A DNA stretch of 64,000 nucleotides from Niebla homalea (Eukaryota > Ascomycota > Lecanoromycetes > Lecanorales > Ramalinaceae), in the NCBI GenBank assembly GCA_019925105.1, contig JAHGAU010000004.1:868001-932000 (forward strand), given 5' to 3'. The notes under the pieces were generated by a model. The model had not been told where the DNA came from. It saw only the letters and a program-made list of their open reading frames with translations, and did no database searches. Positions 22,320 to 36,099 of the stretch are shown here, in pieces. Within the stretch, counting starts at the first letter, position 1; every line of letters begins with the position of its first letter. Made by a program: the position numbers and the translations under genes.

Positions 22320-24086
22320 TTAAGGTATAAGCTTTTTCTTTTTTACGTTATTAATTATTACGTTTTATTTTTCCTTATTTAGTGGGCTCCGTTTACGTTT
22401 AAAATTATTTTTAATTATTTTACCGGTTTAGATTTATATAAATTATAGTCTTAAATTTTAGCCGTTATCTTAATCTTTTTACGTTAAGTCTTTTTAACCC
22501 TTACCGTATATTATAAGTTTTATATTAAGTAATTATTATTCTTATACGCCGCGTATTTTAGCGTATTCTTTATTAAACTTTTTATTATTAAGCTTATATA
22601 TTTATATATATTATACCCTCCGGTATATATTATATACTTCATATTATTTAAATACCTCGTAATAATATATTTATATCTTTAATATTTAAAGCATTAATAA
22701 ATATCCGCCGCTTAATCTTATAGCCTTATTAATTTAAGGGATTTACCCTCGGTTATTTTTTTATTAAAATATCGTTATATATCCTTATCGACGTTACGCT
22801 TAGGATAACTATAGAGTATTTCTTTATCCGGCTAAGGGTATCTTGTTTTTTTATTACGGGGGGAAAATTATAATTAACGATCTCTAGCCCGGGATAAAGG
22901 ATTATATTCTCTTTTTCTATTTATCTTAAGGTAGCCTCCTTTTTTTCTTTTATAAACCTTATTAAATATATTTTATCTATCGCGATAATAAATAATTACC
23001 TTAATATCTTTACCGTTTTATATCCCCCTTTACCGGCTTATCCTTTTAACTTTTTAAGCCTTTCTTTCACCTTTAATAAAGCTATATTAAGGAAAATATC
23101 TTTATTTTATAGTTTACGTACCGCGATAATCTGCTTTATTAATAGCTCCTTTATTACTTTAAATGCTTTTATTAATTATAAAGGGTTTACCTTTATAGCT
23201 ATATTCTTCTTTTCTTTACCCGATAGTTATATAATTATTATCTTTACCTTCTTTAATACTATTGTTTTCTTTTTAATCTTTATTTCCTTTACCGTTAATA
23301 TAAGTACTACTTTTATAGCTTTTATTACTTAGTTTACTTTTACTTTTATCCGTAAAGCTTTTCTTATTACTCTTTTATTTTATATATAACCTCCTTAATT
23401 CCTTTTACCTCCTTCGCCGGTATTTTTATTAACGCTTTTTAAGCTCCGTATAACCTTTTTAAATCCTTTAATCCCGCCCCCGTTTTTATATAAAAGTTTC
23501 TTACCCCCTATAGCTTAATCTATAATATCGGCCAGGCTTTTAATATAATATCCTTTTATTTAATTATAAAAAGGCCCTTTAACGCTTTTACCGTTTCTTC
23601 CCTTATTATATTTTCTTTACGTATTTAGCGGTTACCCTTTTTTATAGCCTATCCTTAATTACCTAATACTTTTTTATTTTTACCTGGCTTTTTCTTAATT
23701 CATATATATTTAATAAGGTTGTCTCCGTTTTTACTTACTTTTTGTCCGTCATTACGTATTATTCCCGTCTCTTTTATCCTTTATTTACTTTTTATAATTA
23801 CGTTACTTTTATACGTTACATATGTTTTTTTACGCGTATCTCATTAACTATAAACTCTTTATTTAATTTAAGAGTTCTTTATTATATAGTTATCGCGCCG
23901 TCCGTATAAATTATTATTATTTCCGTTAAAAAAAGCCGTTTACCCTTCTACCCCCTTTACCTCTATTACCGCTCCGCTTCCGTTTATCGTACTTAAGGTA
24001 CTTGCCTTACTGTTACTTAAGCTATATACGCGTGTATCGTTTTAAACCTCTGGGGTCCGGTTGTTCGTCGCCATTTTTCCTTCCAG
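22320..24086 (-). mobile_element. LINE 5' part (ORF1 and beginning of ORF2), 3' side lost
   Basis: The right end is the LINE 5' end: read on the minus strand, ATG at 24074-24072 opens ATGGCGACGAACAA, the same start as the full copies at 34229 and 32934. Leftward the sequence follows the 26870-32941 copy down to about its position 31070 and then stops near 22320, so the 3' half and tail are missing. LINEs normally lose the 5' end, not the 3' end, so a later deletion or rearrangement is implied. The right boundary at about 24086 abuts gypsy integrase sequence, showing insertion into the second gypsy copy. Confidence 0.8.
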
Positions 24087-27000
24087 AATTTTAATTCATA
24101 TTTCTTATTATACGTTTTTTAAGTCAATTTAATAATACTGCATTATGGGTCCGTTAATATTAATCGTATTTTATATAATATTTTAACCTTATTTTTTACT
24201 ATAAATATTTTTCTTCTATAAGTTTATCTTTAAGTTTAAAATAAATATCTAGATTATAATTATATATCGTTATAAAAAGGCTATAGTTTAAAGTTAAGTA
24301 TTTTAAGTTTATATATATAAATTTAATTAAAAGAAATAGCTTTATTTAATTCACTTATTTAAAATTAATGAAAATCCTTAAATATTATTTAAGGCCTTAA
24401 TTTTAACGCTTTATTTAATTATCCGTTTACGGGTAAAAAGCGGTATTTAGTTTATATTTTATTTTTACGTAATAATATATTGAACCCTAGAATTTATTAA
24501 TAAATAAAAACCTCCGGTTAATTACGATTTTAATCAGCGTATTATAATATAATATAATTTCTTTAAAAAAGAAGTCCGTTAACGTAATAATATTAATTTA
24601 TTTTATAATAAGGAAATATCTATATATCTTTATATATTTATTTACGATTATTAAAATTAAATTATAACGTTACCCTTGAATTTACTTACGGGTAAACCGG
24701 TAATAAAGTCCATATTAAGTTCTTTTTAGGGTATAGCTGGTTAAGGGAATAAAGTAAGCTCGCCGTAAAGGCAATAACGTAATACCTTAATCCTTTAATA
24801 AGTATTATACGTTTTAATATAATTATTAACTTAAGCCTTTAAGCCGTCTTAATAATATTTACGGGCTAAAAGTTTATAAATCTTTTTGGCTTTAAAATAG
24901 CCCGTTAACGGGTTATTATAATATTTATTAATTAACTCTTCTTTAACCGTTTTATCCGGGGGGACGTATATACGGCCCTTATAAGTAATAAAACTATTAG
25001 GATTAAGTTTTTAAGTATTATTATAACCTTAATAAGAATATATCGGCGTTACGTTATCGTCCTTAATTTTATATATAAATATATTATTAACTTATAGATC
25101 CTTAATAAATAACTTAATCGGCTTAAATTCTTTATAAGGCTTTTTAAGTAGTTATTAAATTTCTTTTTACCGGATAATAATTTAAACTTTTTTTAAAATA
25201 AGTAATAATTAATAATTAATAATTATTGTCCGTTAACGTTCCGCTAAATTATCGGATTAAAATATGAGTTTATTCTATAAAGTAAATAATAAAATAATAT
25301 TAAAAAGTAAAACTCCTTTATAATTTAAACGTCTTAATAAAAGATTAATAAGGTTTATTTTACTTTAATGATAAAATACTTTAAAGTTATAATTAATAAG
25401 TTTTAAGGTTTACTTAATTTAACGCGGGCTTAACGTTAATTATTTTATAAACCCTTAAAAATTATTATAATCTATTTATATTTAAATGACTTTAAGGCTT
25501 CCTTTTAAGTAATACCGTTATTACTTAAATATTATAATAATAATAAAGAGCTTTTAATTATACGTTTTATAATTTTATTTAATAAGGGTTATTTTTCTGG
25601 ATTAATACGTAATTAAACGTTAATAACTTTCCTTAAATTATTAAGATAAGATACTTATAATAATAAAGTTAAATATATTGGTTTTTACTTATACCCCCCG
25701 TTTTAAATTAAAATAACGGAATAATAACGCGTTAATAAATATTTTACGGAGCCGGCGGAACGCTATATTAACCGTATTATTCTACTTTAACGGATTAATT
25801 TTCTTCCTTTCTTTATTGCCCTTAAGTAAATTAATTAAAGGCTTAACTATCCTTAAATATTTATAAATAAAATAATAATAAAAATTTATAAAGCTTAAAA
25901 AAACCTATATTTCCCGGTAAATTTTTAAGGTAGGTTAATCCTTAATAGTTTAAATACGTTTTTGATTTTTTTAAATCCCTTTAATAAAAACGATAAACCT
26001 TAAGAACTTTACTTAAGTAATATTAAATTAATACTTCTTAAGGTTAATATAAAGCTAGAATTAATAAAGTTACTTAAAAATTTATTAAATATAACGTTAA
26101 TAATCCGTTAAATTCTTATTAAATATTAAAATATCGTTTAAGTAAATTATATAAGTTATATTAATAAAGTTAATAAAAGTATAATTAATATAAGCTTAAA
26201 AGGTTATTAAAGCGTTAATTAACCTAAATAATATATTAAAATACTTAAAGTAACCATAACGTATACGGAACGTCATTTTTTATTTATCGCCGGATTTAAT
26301 CCGTAACCGATAATAAGCATCCTTAAGGTTTAACTTGGTAAACCGTTTAAAGTTACTTAACCGGTTAAGAGTCTTAGTAATTAAAAGTAATAAATATCGA
26401 TTTTTAATTATAACCGTATTTAATCCACGGTAATTAATATAAAGACGAAAACCGCCGTCCTTCTTAAATATAAAAAGGATTAAAACGCTTATAAATAACG
26501 TTAAATAATAAATCCAACCCCGGTTTATAATATCCTTTAAATACCGTTAAAGCTCTATTAACTTTACCCGAGATAAATTATATAAGGGATTATATAATAA
26601 CTCCCTACCGTTTAAGTTAATAACGTAATCCTTTTATTTTAATTTAAATAAGATATTAACTATATCCTTAAAGAAAATATTTATATATTCGCTTAACTCC
26701 CTTAAGACGCTTTAGTTAATAAAGTCTTTTATAGTATTTATATACGTTAAATTATTTTAAGGGATTTATAATACTTTTAAATACTCTATTACTACGTTAG
26801 CGTAAACGATTATAAAAACCTTATTAATCTCCGTTAAACCCTAATTAAAGTTATAAACGTTATTAATCTGATTGATTGATTGATTTATATTACGGGTCTA
26901 GCTAAGCTAATTCCGGCGTTCCTTAATACGCGGCCTCTTAATTTTACTGGTAATCGTAAAAACCTGATACTTATAATATCAGGGTAAAAACCGGCGTTTA

Positions 27001-29206
27001 CCCGGCCTCTACCCTTTATCCCTTAAGGTAAAGGATATTAACGGCCGTTTAAAGAATAGTAATTTATTTATATACTTCCTGTATTTTAACTCCCCTAAGA
27101 AAATCCATAATATTACGACCGTATCCTTATAGAGGCTGCCCTTAAATTTATTGTTCTTCCGCTCCTTTATATATCTATATTACCTTAACTTTACGTAATA
27201 CCTTTAAATGTATTTATTAATACTTATATGTTTAATATATACCCCTTTTATATTATTATCGTTATTAACTTTTTTAAGGACTTTTAATAAGTATTTACTA
27301 TTATATCTTTATAATTATAAAAGATACTTTCCGGTTTATATAATTAATATAACCGGTTTCCGCTTCTCTTTTTTTTCCTTAACCGGTAATGGGCCTTTTC
27401 TATAAAGTCTTTAATAACCTTATTTATCTTTATAACGAGGTTAAACTATAATAATAAATCGGTAAATATTATAAACTTAATAACCGCTTAAATACCTCGC
27501 TTTATAAATAATATTTAACGGTAATTATAAATATTAATTTTTACTATAAGTTTTAACTTAATTTCCGTAAATAAAGGATAAAAGATAAAAACGTATATAA
27601 CATTTTATTTTCTTTATTTATATTTATATCCGGCGTTTATTTAATTTCCGATATATATAATAAATAAGAAATAAGTTAAACCGTTTTTATCCGTCCGGAG
27701 TTAAATTATTAATACATTATTACCCTTCCTTATAATATTATAACGGCGGAGATACTTATTAATAATCTTTTTATCGTTAAGAATTAAATAATAATAACCT
27801 TAAAATATAAAGTCTTTATATTTCCGTTAACGTTTAATTTATTTTATCGTAATTTATAAAGTAATTATTATAGTTTTCGCTCTTTAAATCCTCTTAATTT
27901 CAGTTTTTTTTACGTTTAACGGAAGTTTATATACGCTTAAATTAACTTCCGGAATATTAATAAGGTTAACCTCTTTCTTAATTTATTCCTATTTTATCTT
28001 AATAAAAGGGGGGATAGGTATTTTTAATTTATTCTTTTTAACTCGAGGCCTATTAAGATTTTAACGGATCTACCCGTTTCCTATTATTATAATTAAGTAT
28101 ATATATTTCTTTAACCTTATTTAAGCGATTATTTAATCCAGTAAAACCTTAATTAACGGTATAAAAACCTTAAATTTTAATACCGGGATAAAGGTTATTT
28201 TATAAGTATTATTAATTACTTTTAAATACCGGTTCTGGACTTTCTATAATATTTAAATAGGCTTTTTCTTATATTCTAAAGTACCTTTAAATATATATTA
28301 AATAACTATAATATATATTATAGTTAACTTTATTATAGCTTAATAAATAATTCGGGCCTTCTATAATATAGCTCCCTATATCGATACGGTAAAATAAATA
28401 AAGCCTTTTTCTTATAAAGTCATCTTTTTTTAAACCTTTTTTATATAGTCCTTTTAATCGAGCTTTTTATTTACTTAAAGGTTAAGGACTTTAATATTAA
28501 TATCCGGCTTTATTATAATTATACTTAAGTTTATTATAGCTATTATATTATATAGCTTTAAGCTTTTAATTATATAAACGAACTTATATTTATACGGTAT
28601 AAATTAAGCCCCGTAAATTCTTATTTATTAAAGATAAACTTTATAAGTTTATTTTAATTCCAGATAATTTATACGTATAAAGGTATTATAAGTTAAAAGG
28701 TAAACGTTATTAATAAAGTTTTTAACTTAAACCTTTTATTTTAACTTAATAAGCTTTTTAATTAATAAATTATTAAAAAATAAAAATAATATAAAAGAAG
28801 TAGGTAATCCTTAAGGAATCCCCGTTATAACGGACTTTATTAAGCTTATTTTTTATTTTAAATTAATTAATATAATTTAAATACTTAAAAAACTTTTCAT
28901 TTATTTAATTAAGAAAAATAATATTTTTTTCTTCTTTAAGTTATATAATAATCTTTAATAATTTATTTTATTAAAGGTATTTATAATATTAAAAGAAAGA
29001 AAATATACGCTGTCAATTAATCCTTTAAAAGCTATTTTTATTAATTAATTTCTTTTTATTTTTATTTATTAATTAGGGAAAAGTCTGTATTTCTTTATAT
29101 AATCGTTAAGGATCTTTATTATTACCGTTTTTAAGGTTTTCCTTAATATATATAAGAGTATAATAAGTTTATAAGACTTTATTTTAAAGTAATCCGGCTT
29201 AATAAA

Positions 29207-29388
29207 TGTCAGGGTGATAACCACTCGGCCATCTCATGGACAAAAGTAGCTATCCGGGGTAGGTAATAGCGCTTAGGGGTAAGCCGCTATTACCATATAT
29301 ATATGAGAAGGTAGTCTACCCGGGGGATCACCCCCAGGGGTAGGCCCTACCCCGAAGCCTTTGCTCCAGGGTAGGCACTGCCATAACA
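29207..29388. mobile_element. Solo LTR of an otherwise unseen LTR family, 182 bp
   Basis: Begins TGTCAGGGTGATAACC and ends GGCACTGCCATAACA, so it has TG...CA ends. ATAAA at 29202-29206 is repeated at 29389-29393. The empty site is visible in the other LINE at about 37640, where the flanks join as AATAAACTTCTTAA on the reverse strand. It is G+C-rich and almost free of RIP, with CCCGGGGGATCACCCCC at its centre. No other copy or internal region of this family occurs in the window. Orientation cannot be set. Confidence 0.88.
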
Positions 29389-31267
29389 ATAAACTTCTTA
29401 AGGATAATTATTTTTATTTCCTTAAACTTACGTAAATAATAATTAACGTTAAAATACACTTAAAAGAGGTAAATAAAGACCTTTTTAAACGGTAAAGTTA
29501 TTATTGCTAGGAATCTATTAGGAATTTTATTTAAACCCGGGGCTTTATTTTTTTTTAATTTATTAATCGCTTTAATTATTATATTTTATATTATTATTTT
29601 ATTTATTAATACGGGGTTAAAGTACGTAATACCGTTAATATCGTTTAAGTTAACTTTTAGCGGAAGGGGGAAAAATGCTCCTTTAAGGGCCTCAATTTTA
29701 CCGTTAAAGGTATTAATTAATATATTATCGGATTTTTAAAAAAGCGGGAATTTAAGGATAAACTTTAATTTCTTATTTTATTTTTTATTATTTTTTATTA
29801 ACTTTTAAATATTATAAAGTAAAACCGTTAAGTTATATATTATAAACTAAAAGTATATTTACTTAACCTTCTTAATAATCCTTTTTTTTTCCTTTTAAGT
29901 AATCTTTAATTAATTAAATATTTCTTAATTTTTATACTTAAAAATTTTCTTAACTAACCTTTTCGTTTTTACGGTTATAGTTATATATCCTTTATTCTAA
30001 TAATTTTAACTCTTTAAGAAAGTTTTATTATTAAAATAATTTTATTAATTATTTTATTTAATACTTTTATTACTTACTTTATAAAAAGGTCGATCCGGTT
30101 TTTATTATTTAATTAAAGGAGGTCCGTAAATTATATTACCGTTTCCTCCGCTTTTATATAAACTTTTATTTCTCTAATTATTTTTTACGCTTTCCTTATT
30201 AATAATAATAAGATTATATTAACGGTTTAATTTAAGGTTATTTATATTATTATATAATTTAAGTTATATTTTAAGTTTTCTCGTAACCTATATATTACGA
30301 CCGTACCGGTAACCCTTTCCGTATTAAAGGTTAAATTAATTATTATTTTAAACTTATAACTTTCTTATATAATAGTCCCTTATAATATTAATAATAAGAA
30401 GTTAACCTAAGCGGTAATTATTAATAAGTTATCTGACTTAATATAATTTATTATATGCTTTTTTTTATTTTATATATAATAATATAAATTAAAGTCTTTA
30501 AGTAATATATATTCGCTTAAAGTAATTAAAACTTCTTTAAGTAACGGTATCGTAAAAGGTTTTTCCTTATTAACCGGTGGCGGATTATATATATTATAAA
30601 TATTAAAATCGCCCTTTAAGTCCTTTTTTTTAATAATACGGAAAATATAAAGGTTTTTATTATAATAAGTAATATCCTAGTTATTTACGTTAAGCCGCTT
30701 ATATATAAAAAAAATATATTTTAATTATTTTATCCCCCTTAAAGGTTAAGTAAAACCCTTCCCCCGGGTTAATAAACGAATATCTATATAAGTTATACGG
30801 TAATTCTTATATTATTATAATATTAACGTTTTTAACTTTTTTAAACTTAAATATCGGTATTATTACTTTAATTTCTTTATTACGGACGTTATATTATATT
30901 ACTCTTAAAAACGTTAATATATTATATATTAATTTCTATAAAGGTTCCCTTTTTTATACCCGTTTAAGTTACGGACTTTTTATTAAAGTTAAGCGTTTTT
31001 TAATTTAATATTTTCCCGGCTATTATTAAAAACGTAAGATAGCCGGCTTTTAAAGTCGGGATCGTAAAAAGCTTTTTCTTTTTTACTTTATTTATTACCG
31101 TTATTTATTTTTTATTATTTAATTAATTAAGCTCGCGTTTTAAGGCTACTTTTAATTAACCCGTTAAACCAGTTTTATACGTATTATACATATTTAATTT
31201 CTTTAACTCTTATTATATATTTAGAATCCTATATTTAGTATCTTTCCTTATTATATATAATATATTT

Positions 31268-31405
31268 TGTTGAAATGGTAGGGTGTAACTTGCTTAGTTG
31301 AGTACTATGTAAGGTGCTGAGCGATATCTATCTATGAGAAGTCCAGGAAGTAGACTAGCCCTCTTTTGGTAATAGCCGAGGTCTTCGCCTTCTGCACTTC
31401 TGACA
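31268..31405 (-). mobile_element. Solo LTR of the copia A/B family, 138 bp
   Basis: Matches the 142-bp LTRs of copia A and B (TGTTGAAATGG...CACTTCTGACA) but lacks a four-base AGTA step near 31305. TATTT at 31263-31267 and 31406-31410 is the target duplication. A solo LTR arises by recombination between the two LTRs of a complete element. It is hardly RIP-mutated although the LINE around it is. Confidence 0.92.
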
Positions 31406-33383
31406 TATTTAAGCGTACCCTTTACAAGTTCCTTAATTATTAACTTTATATACTTATAAATATTATAACCCTTAACGTAAATTATATATTTTATAATATT
31501 AAAATACTTTATAATAATATATTTATAACCTTAATACTTAAAATATTAATAAATATTAACCGCTTTATCTTATAATTAAGTTATTTTAAGAAATCCCTTT
31601 TTAATAATCTTTTTATTTAAGACGTTATTATATTATTTTATTAACGTTACGCTTAATATAACGGTAAAGTACCTTTTTATATATCTTAAAAAGTTAAGTT
31701 TCTTTATTATTAACGGAAGCCTATAATTAACGATTTTAAGCCTTAAATAAAGAACTATATTTTCCTTTTCTATATTTTTTAATATAGCTTTTTTCTTAAT
31801 TTCCTTAAAACGTAATAAGTATATTTTATTTATTATAATAGTAAATAATTACCTTAAAATTTTAATTAACTTATATTCTCCCTTATTAATTTAAGCCTTA
31901 AACCTTTTTAAGCTTTCTTTTGCCTTTAAAAACGCTATATTAAGGAGGATATCTTTACTTTATAATTTACGTACCGTAATAATCTATTTTATTAATAATT
32001 CCGTTATTACCTTAAAAGCCTTTATTAATTATAACGGATTTATTTTTATAACCGCGTTTTTCTCCTCGTTATTAAATAGGCGGACCGTTATTATTTTTAT
32101 TTTCCTTAATACGGCCGCCTTTTCCTTCGTTATCCCCTTATTCTCTGCCGCAGGTACCCCCTTTATTACCCTCGTCGTTTAACTTTCTTTTATTTAAGGG
32201 GCCGCCGTTTTTATATTTTTACTTTATACCCTTAATTTTAAGCCGTTATCCTTACCCTTTATTAACGTTTTTACTGCCGCCCCTTAAAAGCCCTATAGCT
32301 GCTCTGTTTCCCTTAATTTTATCCCTATCTTTATATAAAAGTCCTTTATGTTTTTTAGCTTAATCCGTAGTATCGGTTAGGTCTTTAACGTAATATCCTT
32401 TTACTTTATTATAAGGAGTCCTTTTAAGGCCTTTATTATTTCCTTTACCGCCCTTTCGCCTTTATTTACCGGGCGATATATTATCTCCGCTTTTTATTTT
32501 TAATCCCTTAAGGTTTTATCCTCTTTATTAATTTTATTTCCCCTTTATATACCCTTAATAATACTTTTACCGCGGTCTTTTTACTTTTTCCCCCCGCCTA
32601 TACCCCTCGCTGTTAATATTATACCGGCCTTTTTACCCTCTTATTTACTTATTACCTCCGTATTATTATTACGCGTTTTATACGTTTTAATATGCGTATT
32701 TTATTAACCTTAGTTTTTTTATTTACTTTAAGTATTATCCGGCTTATTATTATTATACTGTTCGTACGCGTCGTCGCCGTTTCTGTTAATATGGATTATT
32801 TACCCGTTTATTACCTTATTCTTAATTACCACGTTACTTCTATTTATTGCACTTAATATACTTTCTTTACTATTACGAGAGCTATGCGTATACGTATCGT
32901 TTTGGACCTCTGGGGTCCCTTTGTTCGTCGCCATCAACCGTACGTTATTAATCTATAACTTACGAGAATTAACCTTAAAGCGTTATTTATTTACCGCCGG
33001 ATAAATCGTTATTTATAAGGCGTATAAGGTTAATAAATTAAAGTTACGTTTGGATTTTTTTAATTAATAGCGTAAAAAGGTATTTTATATTGTTTTTATT
33101 ACCCTTAATTATTAATTAAGGTAAATAATATTATAATTAATAAACGTTATAAGAAAAAATCTATTTATTATCAAGAAAAGCCGCTTATAATAAGACGGCG
33201 GGGGTTAACTATAAGTCTTATTAAACCGTATATACTTATAAAATTAAATTTATTTAAGCTTTAATACCTTATTAATTAATATATTTAATAATTAAGGATT
33301 ATCCTAAAAACTTATTTAACCCTTAATAATAAAAGCCGGGTATACCTTTAACTATCTTTTTACTGGCTCCGACTTTAAGGTGC

Positions 33384-33525
33384 TGTTGAAATGGTAGGGT
33401 GTAACTTGCTTAGTTAAGTAAGTACTATGTAAGGTGCTGAGGGATATCTATCTATAAGAAGTCCAGGAAGTAAACTAGCCCTCTTTTGGTAATAGTTAAG
33501 GTCTTCGCCTTCTACACTTCTAACA
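33384..33525 (-). repeat. 3' LTR of copia A (left)
   Basis: 142 bp, begins TGTTGAAATGG and ends CTTCTAACA (RIP-changed from CTGACA). It pairs with 56510-56651. Confidence 0.92.
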
Positions 33526-33893
33526 CTCTTACTTAATTAGTAGCTTTATAATACTATAACACCGTATTATCCACTAAGCAAGGAGTAAAAGCTCCCACTA
33601 AACCGTATCACCATAATAACGGGTATATCCATCCCAATTCCAATAGTAAAAGGTATATCCTAAATTCCAGAGGTATAGTTACTCTAGTTCTAAATAATTT
33701 CCGAATTTTTAAAAAGCGTCCCTTAATAACGGCTTTATTAGGCTATCCGTTATTATATTACCGGTAAAACAGTACACGAGCTTTACCTATTTATTGGCTA
33801 TATACTCCCGGAGAAAGCAATACTTAATATATATATGCTTCGTCTTTAAGTGGTTTATAAGGTCCTTTGCTAATATAATCGCCCCTTAATTAT

Positions 33894-34081
33894 TGTTGGA
33901 GTGTTCATGACTCCTCATGGTGTTATCCAGTGCATGTACGTGTTGACTCAGAAGTATTATATATATTAGAGCACCTGGCCGTATGTCTCAGAACGGCCGG
34001 GATCCTTTGGAGATAGATTTACTCTTCCTATATACATTTAAATAACTGAATTAATAAATACGTTATATACCCATTATATCA
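33894..34081 (+). repeat. 5' LTR of copia C
   Basis: 188 bp, TGTTGGAGTG...CATTATATCA. It differs from the 3' LTR by transitions and one single-base indel near position 20. Confidence 0.93.
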
Positions 34082-34096
34082 GGTTATAAGCCCGGC
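34082..34096 (+). other. Copia C primer-binding site (half-tRNA-iMet type)
   Basis: GGTTATAAGCCCGGC starts at the first base after the LTR. Undoing one TpG-to-TpA change gives GGTTATGAGCCCGGC, the complement of an initiator tRNA-Met anticodon stem-loop with anticodon CAU. Priming by a tRNA-iMet half molecule is known for Drosophila copia. Confidence 0.75.
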
Positions 34097-34228
34097 GTGG
34101 CTATAACTATATACTGGGAGGTATCTAAATAATTAATTTATTTATTAAATTGAAATATAGATCACTTATTATATTATAGATCACTTATTATATTATATTA
34201 ACTGATAATATTATTACTTAGAAAGAAG

Positions 34229-35990
34229 ATGGCGACGAACAAAGGGACCCCAGAGATTTAAAACGATGCGTATATACATAGCTCTAGCGACAGTGAGGGA
34301 AATGTATTAAGTACGATAAATGGAAGTGGCGTGGTGGTTAAGAATAAGGTGGTAAACGGGCAAGTAACCTATATTAATAGAAACGGTGATAACGCGTACG
34401 GGCAATATAATAATAATAAGCCGGATAACGCTTAAAATAAATAAAAAAATTAAGGTTAATAAAATACGCGTATTAAAACGCGTAAAACGCGTAATAATAA
34501 TGCGGAGGTAATGGGTAAATAAGGGGGTAAAAAGGCCGGTACGGTATTAATAATAAAGGGTACGAACGGGAGGAAAAGGTAAAAAGACCATAGTAAAAAT
34601 ACTATTAAGGGTATATAAAAGGGAAATAAAGCTAGTAAGGAGGACGGGACCTTAAGGGACTAAAGGTAAAAGGCGGAGATAATACGTCGCCCGGTAAAAA
34701 AGGGCGAAAAAACAATAAAGGAAACAATAAAGGCCTTAAAAGGACTCTTTATAATAAAGTAAAAGGATATTACGTTAAAGACTTAATTAATACTATAGAT
34801 TGGATTAAAAGGCGTAAGGGACTTTTATATAAAAATAAAATTAAAATTAAAAGAGGCGGAGCGTTTACGGGGTTTTTAAGGGGCGGGAACGAGGGCGTTA
34901 ATAAAAAGTAAAGACAGCGGCCTAAGATTAAGTATATAAGATAAAAATATAAAAATAACGGCCCCTTAAATAAAAAAGAATTAAACGATAAGAATAATAA
35001 AAAAGGTACCCGTAATAAAAAATAAAAAGATAACGGAGGAGAAAGTAATTATATTAAAGAAAGCGAAAATAATAACGGTCCGCTTATTTAATAATAAAGA
35101 GAAAAATACGGTAATAAAAATAAACCCGTTATAATTAATAAAGGCTTTTAAAATAATAACGGAATTATTAATAGAATAAATTATTACGGTACGTAAGTTA
35201 TAAAATAAGGATATTTTCCTTAATATAACGTTTTTAAAGGCGAAAGAAAGCTTAAAGAAATCTAAGGCTTAAATTAATAAGGAAGAATATAAATTAATTA
35301 AGGTTTTAAGGTAATCGTTTATTATTATAATAAATAAGATATACTTATTACGTTTTAAAGAAACCGAAAGAAAAACTACGTTAAAAAGTATAGAAAAAGA
35401 GAATACGGTTCTTTACTTAAGGCTTAAAATCATTAATTATAGGCTTTTACCGGTAATAAAAAAACTTAATTCCTTAAAACGTATAAAGAAGTATTTTATT
35501 ATTATATTAAGCGTAACGTTAATAAAAATATATAATAACGTTTTAAATAAAAAGATTATTAAAAAAAGATCTTTTAAAATAATTCGGCTATAAGATAAAG
35601 CGGTTAATATTTATTAATATTTTAAATATTAAAATTATAAATATATTATTATAAAATACTTTAATATTATAAGGTATATAGTTTACGTTAAGGGTTATAA
35701 TACCTATAAGTATATAGAATTAATAATTAAGGGGCTTATAAAGGGTACGTTTAAATACGTTATATATAATAAGGAAGGATACTTAATATAAGATTCTAAA
35801 TATATAATAAAAGCCAAGGAGATTAAACGTAAGGAGACCCGGATAACCGTAAAAATCTAATGGTATAATATATATAAGACTAATTTAATAAATTAATTAA
35901 AAATAGCCTTAAAACGTAAGCTTAATTAATTAAATAATAAAAAATAAACAATAATAAAAAAAGAAAGCTCTTTATAATCTTAATTTTAAA
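34229..35990 (+). pseudogene. LINE ORF1 remains (Gag-like)
   Basis: It opens MATNKGTPE followed by a stop, then NDAYIHSSSDSEGN and further readable polar sequence with runs of Asn, Lys and Gly; stops are TAA/TAG at likely Gln or Trp codons. LINE ORF1 proteins bind element RNA, but no zinc knuckle was identified. The end is not defined. The same start occurs in the copies at 24074 and 32934 (minus strand), which supports it as the real initiation codon. Confidence 0.75.
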
Positions 35991-36099
35991 GGTTAGCCGT
36001 TTTACGTCTTTAATAATAACCGGGAAGGTATTAAATTAGAAAACGCTTAACTTTAATAAAAAGTCCGTAACTTAAACGGGTATAAAAAAAAGAGCCTTT

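Larger units (their letters stand above)
26870..32941 (-). mobile_element. Full-length Tad1-like LINE, minus strand, with two solo LTRs inside
   Basis: The 5' end is at the right (ACGGTTG then ATGGCGACGAAC, ATG at 32934-32932) and the 3' end at the left with a (TCAA)n tail. ACGTTATTAATCT at 26857-26869 and 32942-32954 is a 13-bp target duplication that interrupts gypsy sequence. The interior follows the 34204-40012 LINE: a Gly-, Lys- and Arg-rich ORF1, an endonuclease and a reverse transcriptase whose active site reads FINNVYLL at about 28701-28726. Two solo LTRs (29207-29388 and 31268-31405) inserted later. Without them and their duplications it is about 5.74 kb, close to the 5.81 kb of the other full copy. 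A 65-residue frame at 27208-27405 is not coding. Confidence 0.9.

Noticed and set aside
26870..26890. (GATT)n as an independent microsatellite
   Set aside because: The same run occurs at each LINE 3' end next to the same sequence and abuts the target duplication, so it is the LINE tail.
27208..27405. 65-residue plus-strand frame
   Set aside because: It lies antisense in the C-terminal region of the minus-strand LINE; hydrophobic composition is due to T-rich RIP product.
33384..33525. Plus-strand orientation of copia A from LTR starting TGTTGAAATGG
   Set aside because: RNase H and the primer-binding site place the 5' LTR at the right; the LTR is read on the minus strand.
34204..34228. Longer (~38-bp) target duplication for the 34204 LINE, because ACTTAGAAA occurs in both flanks
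   Set aside because: Beyond the first 13 bp the flanks need several non-RIP changes and an indel; the other two LINE insertions have clean 13-bp duplications and the segment resembles the leader of the copy at 24086.
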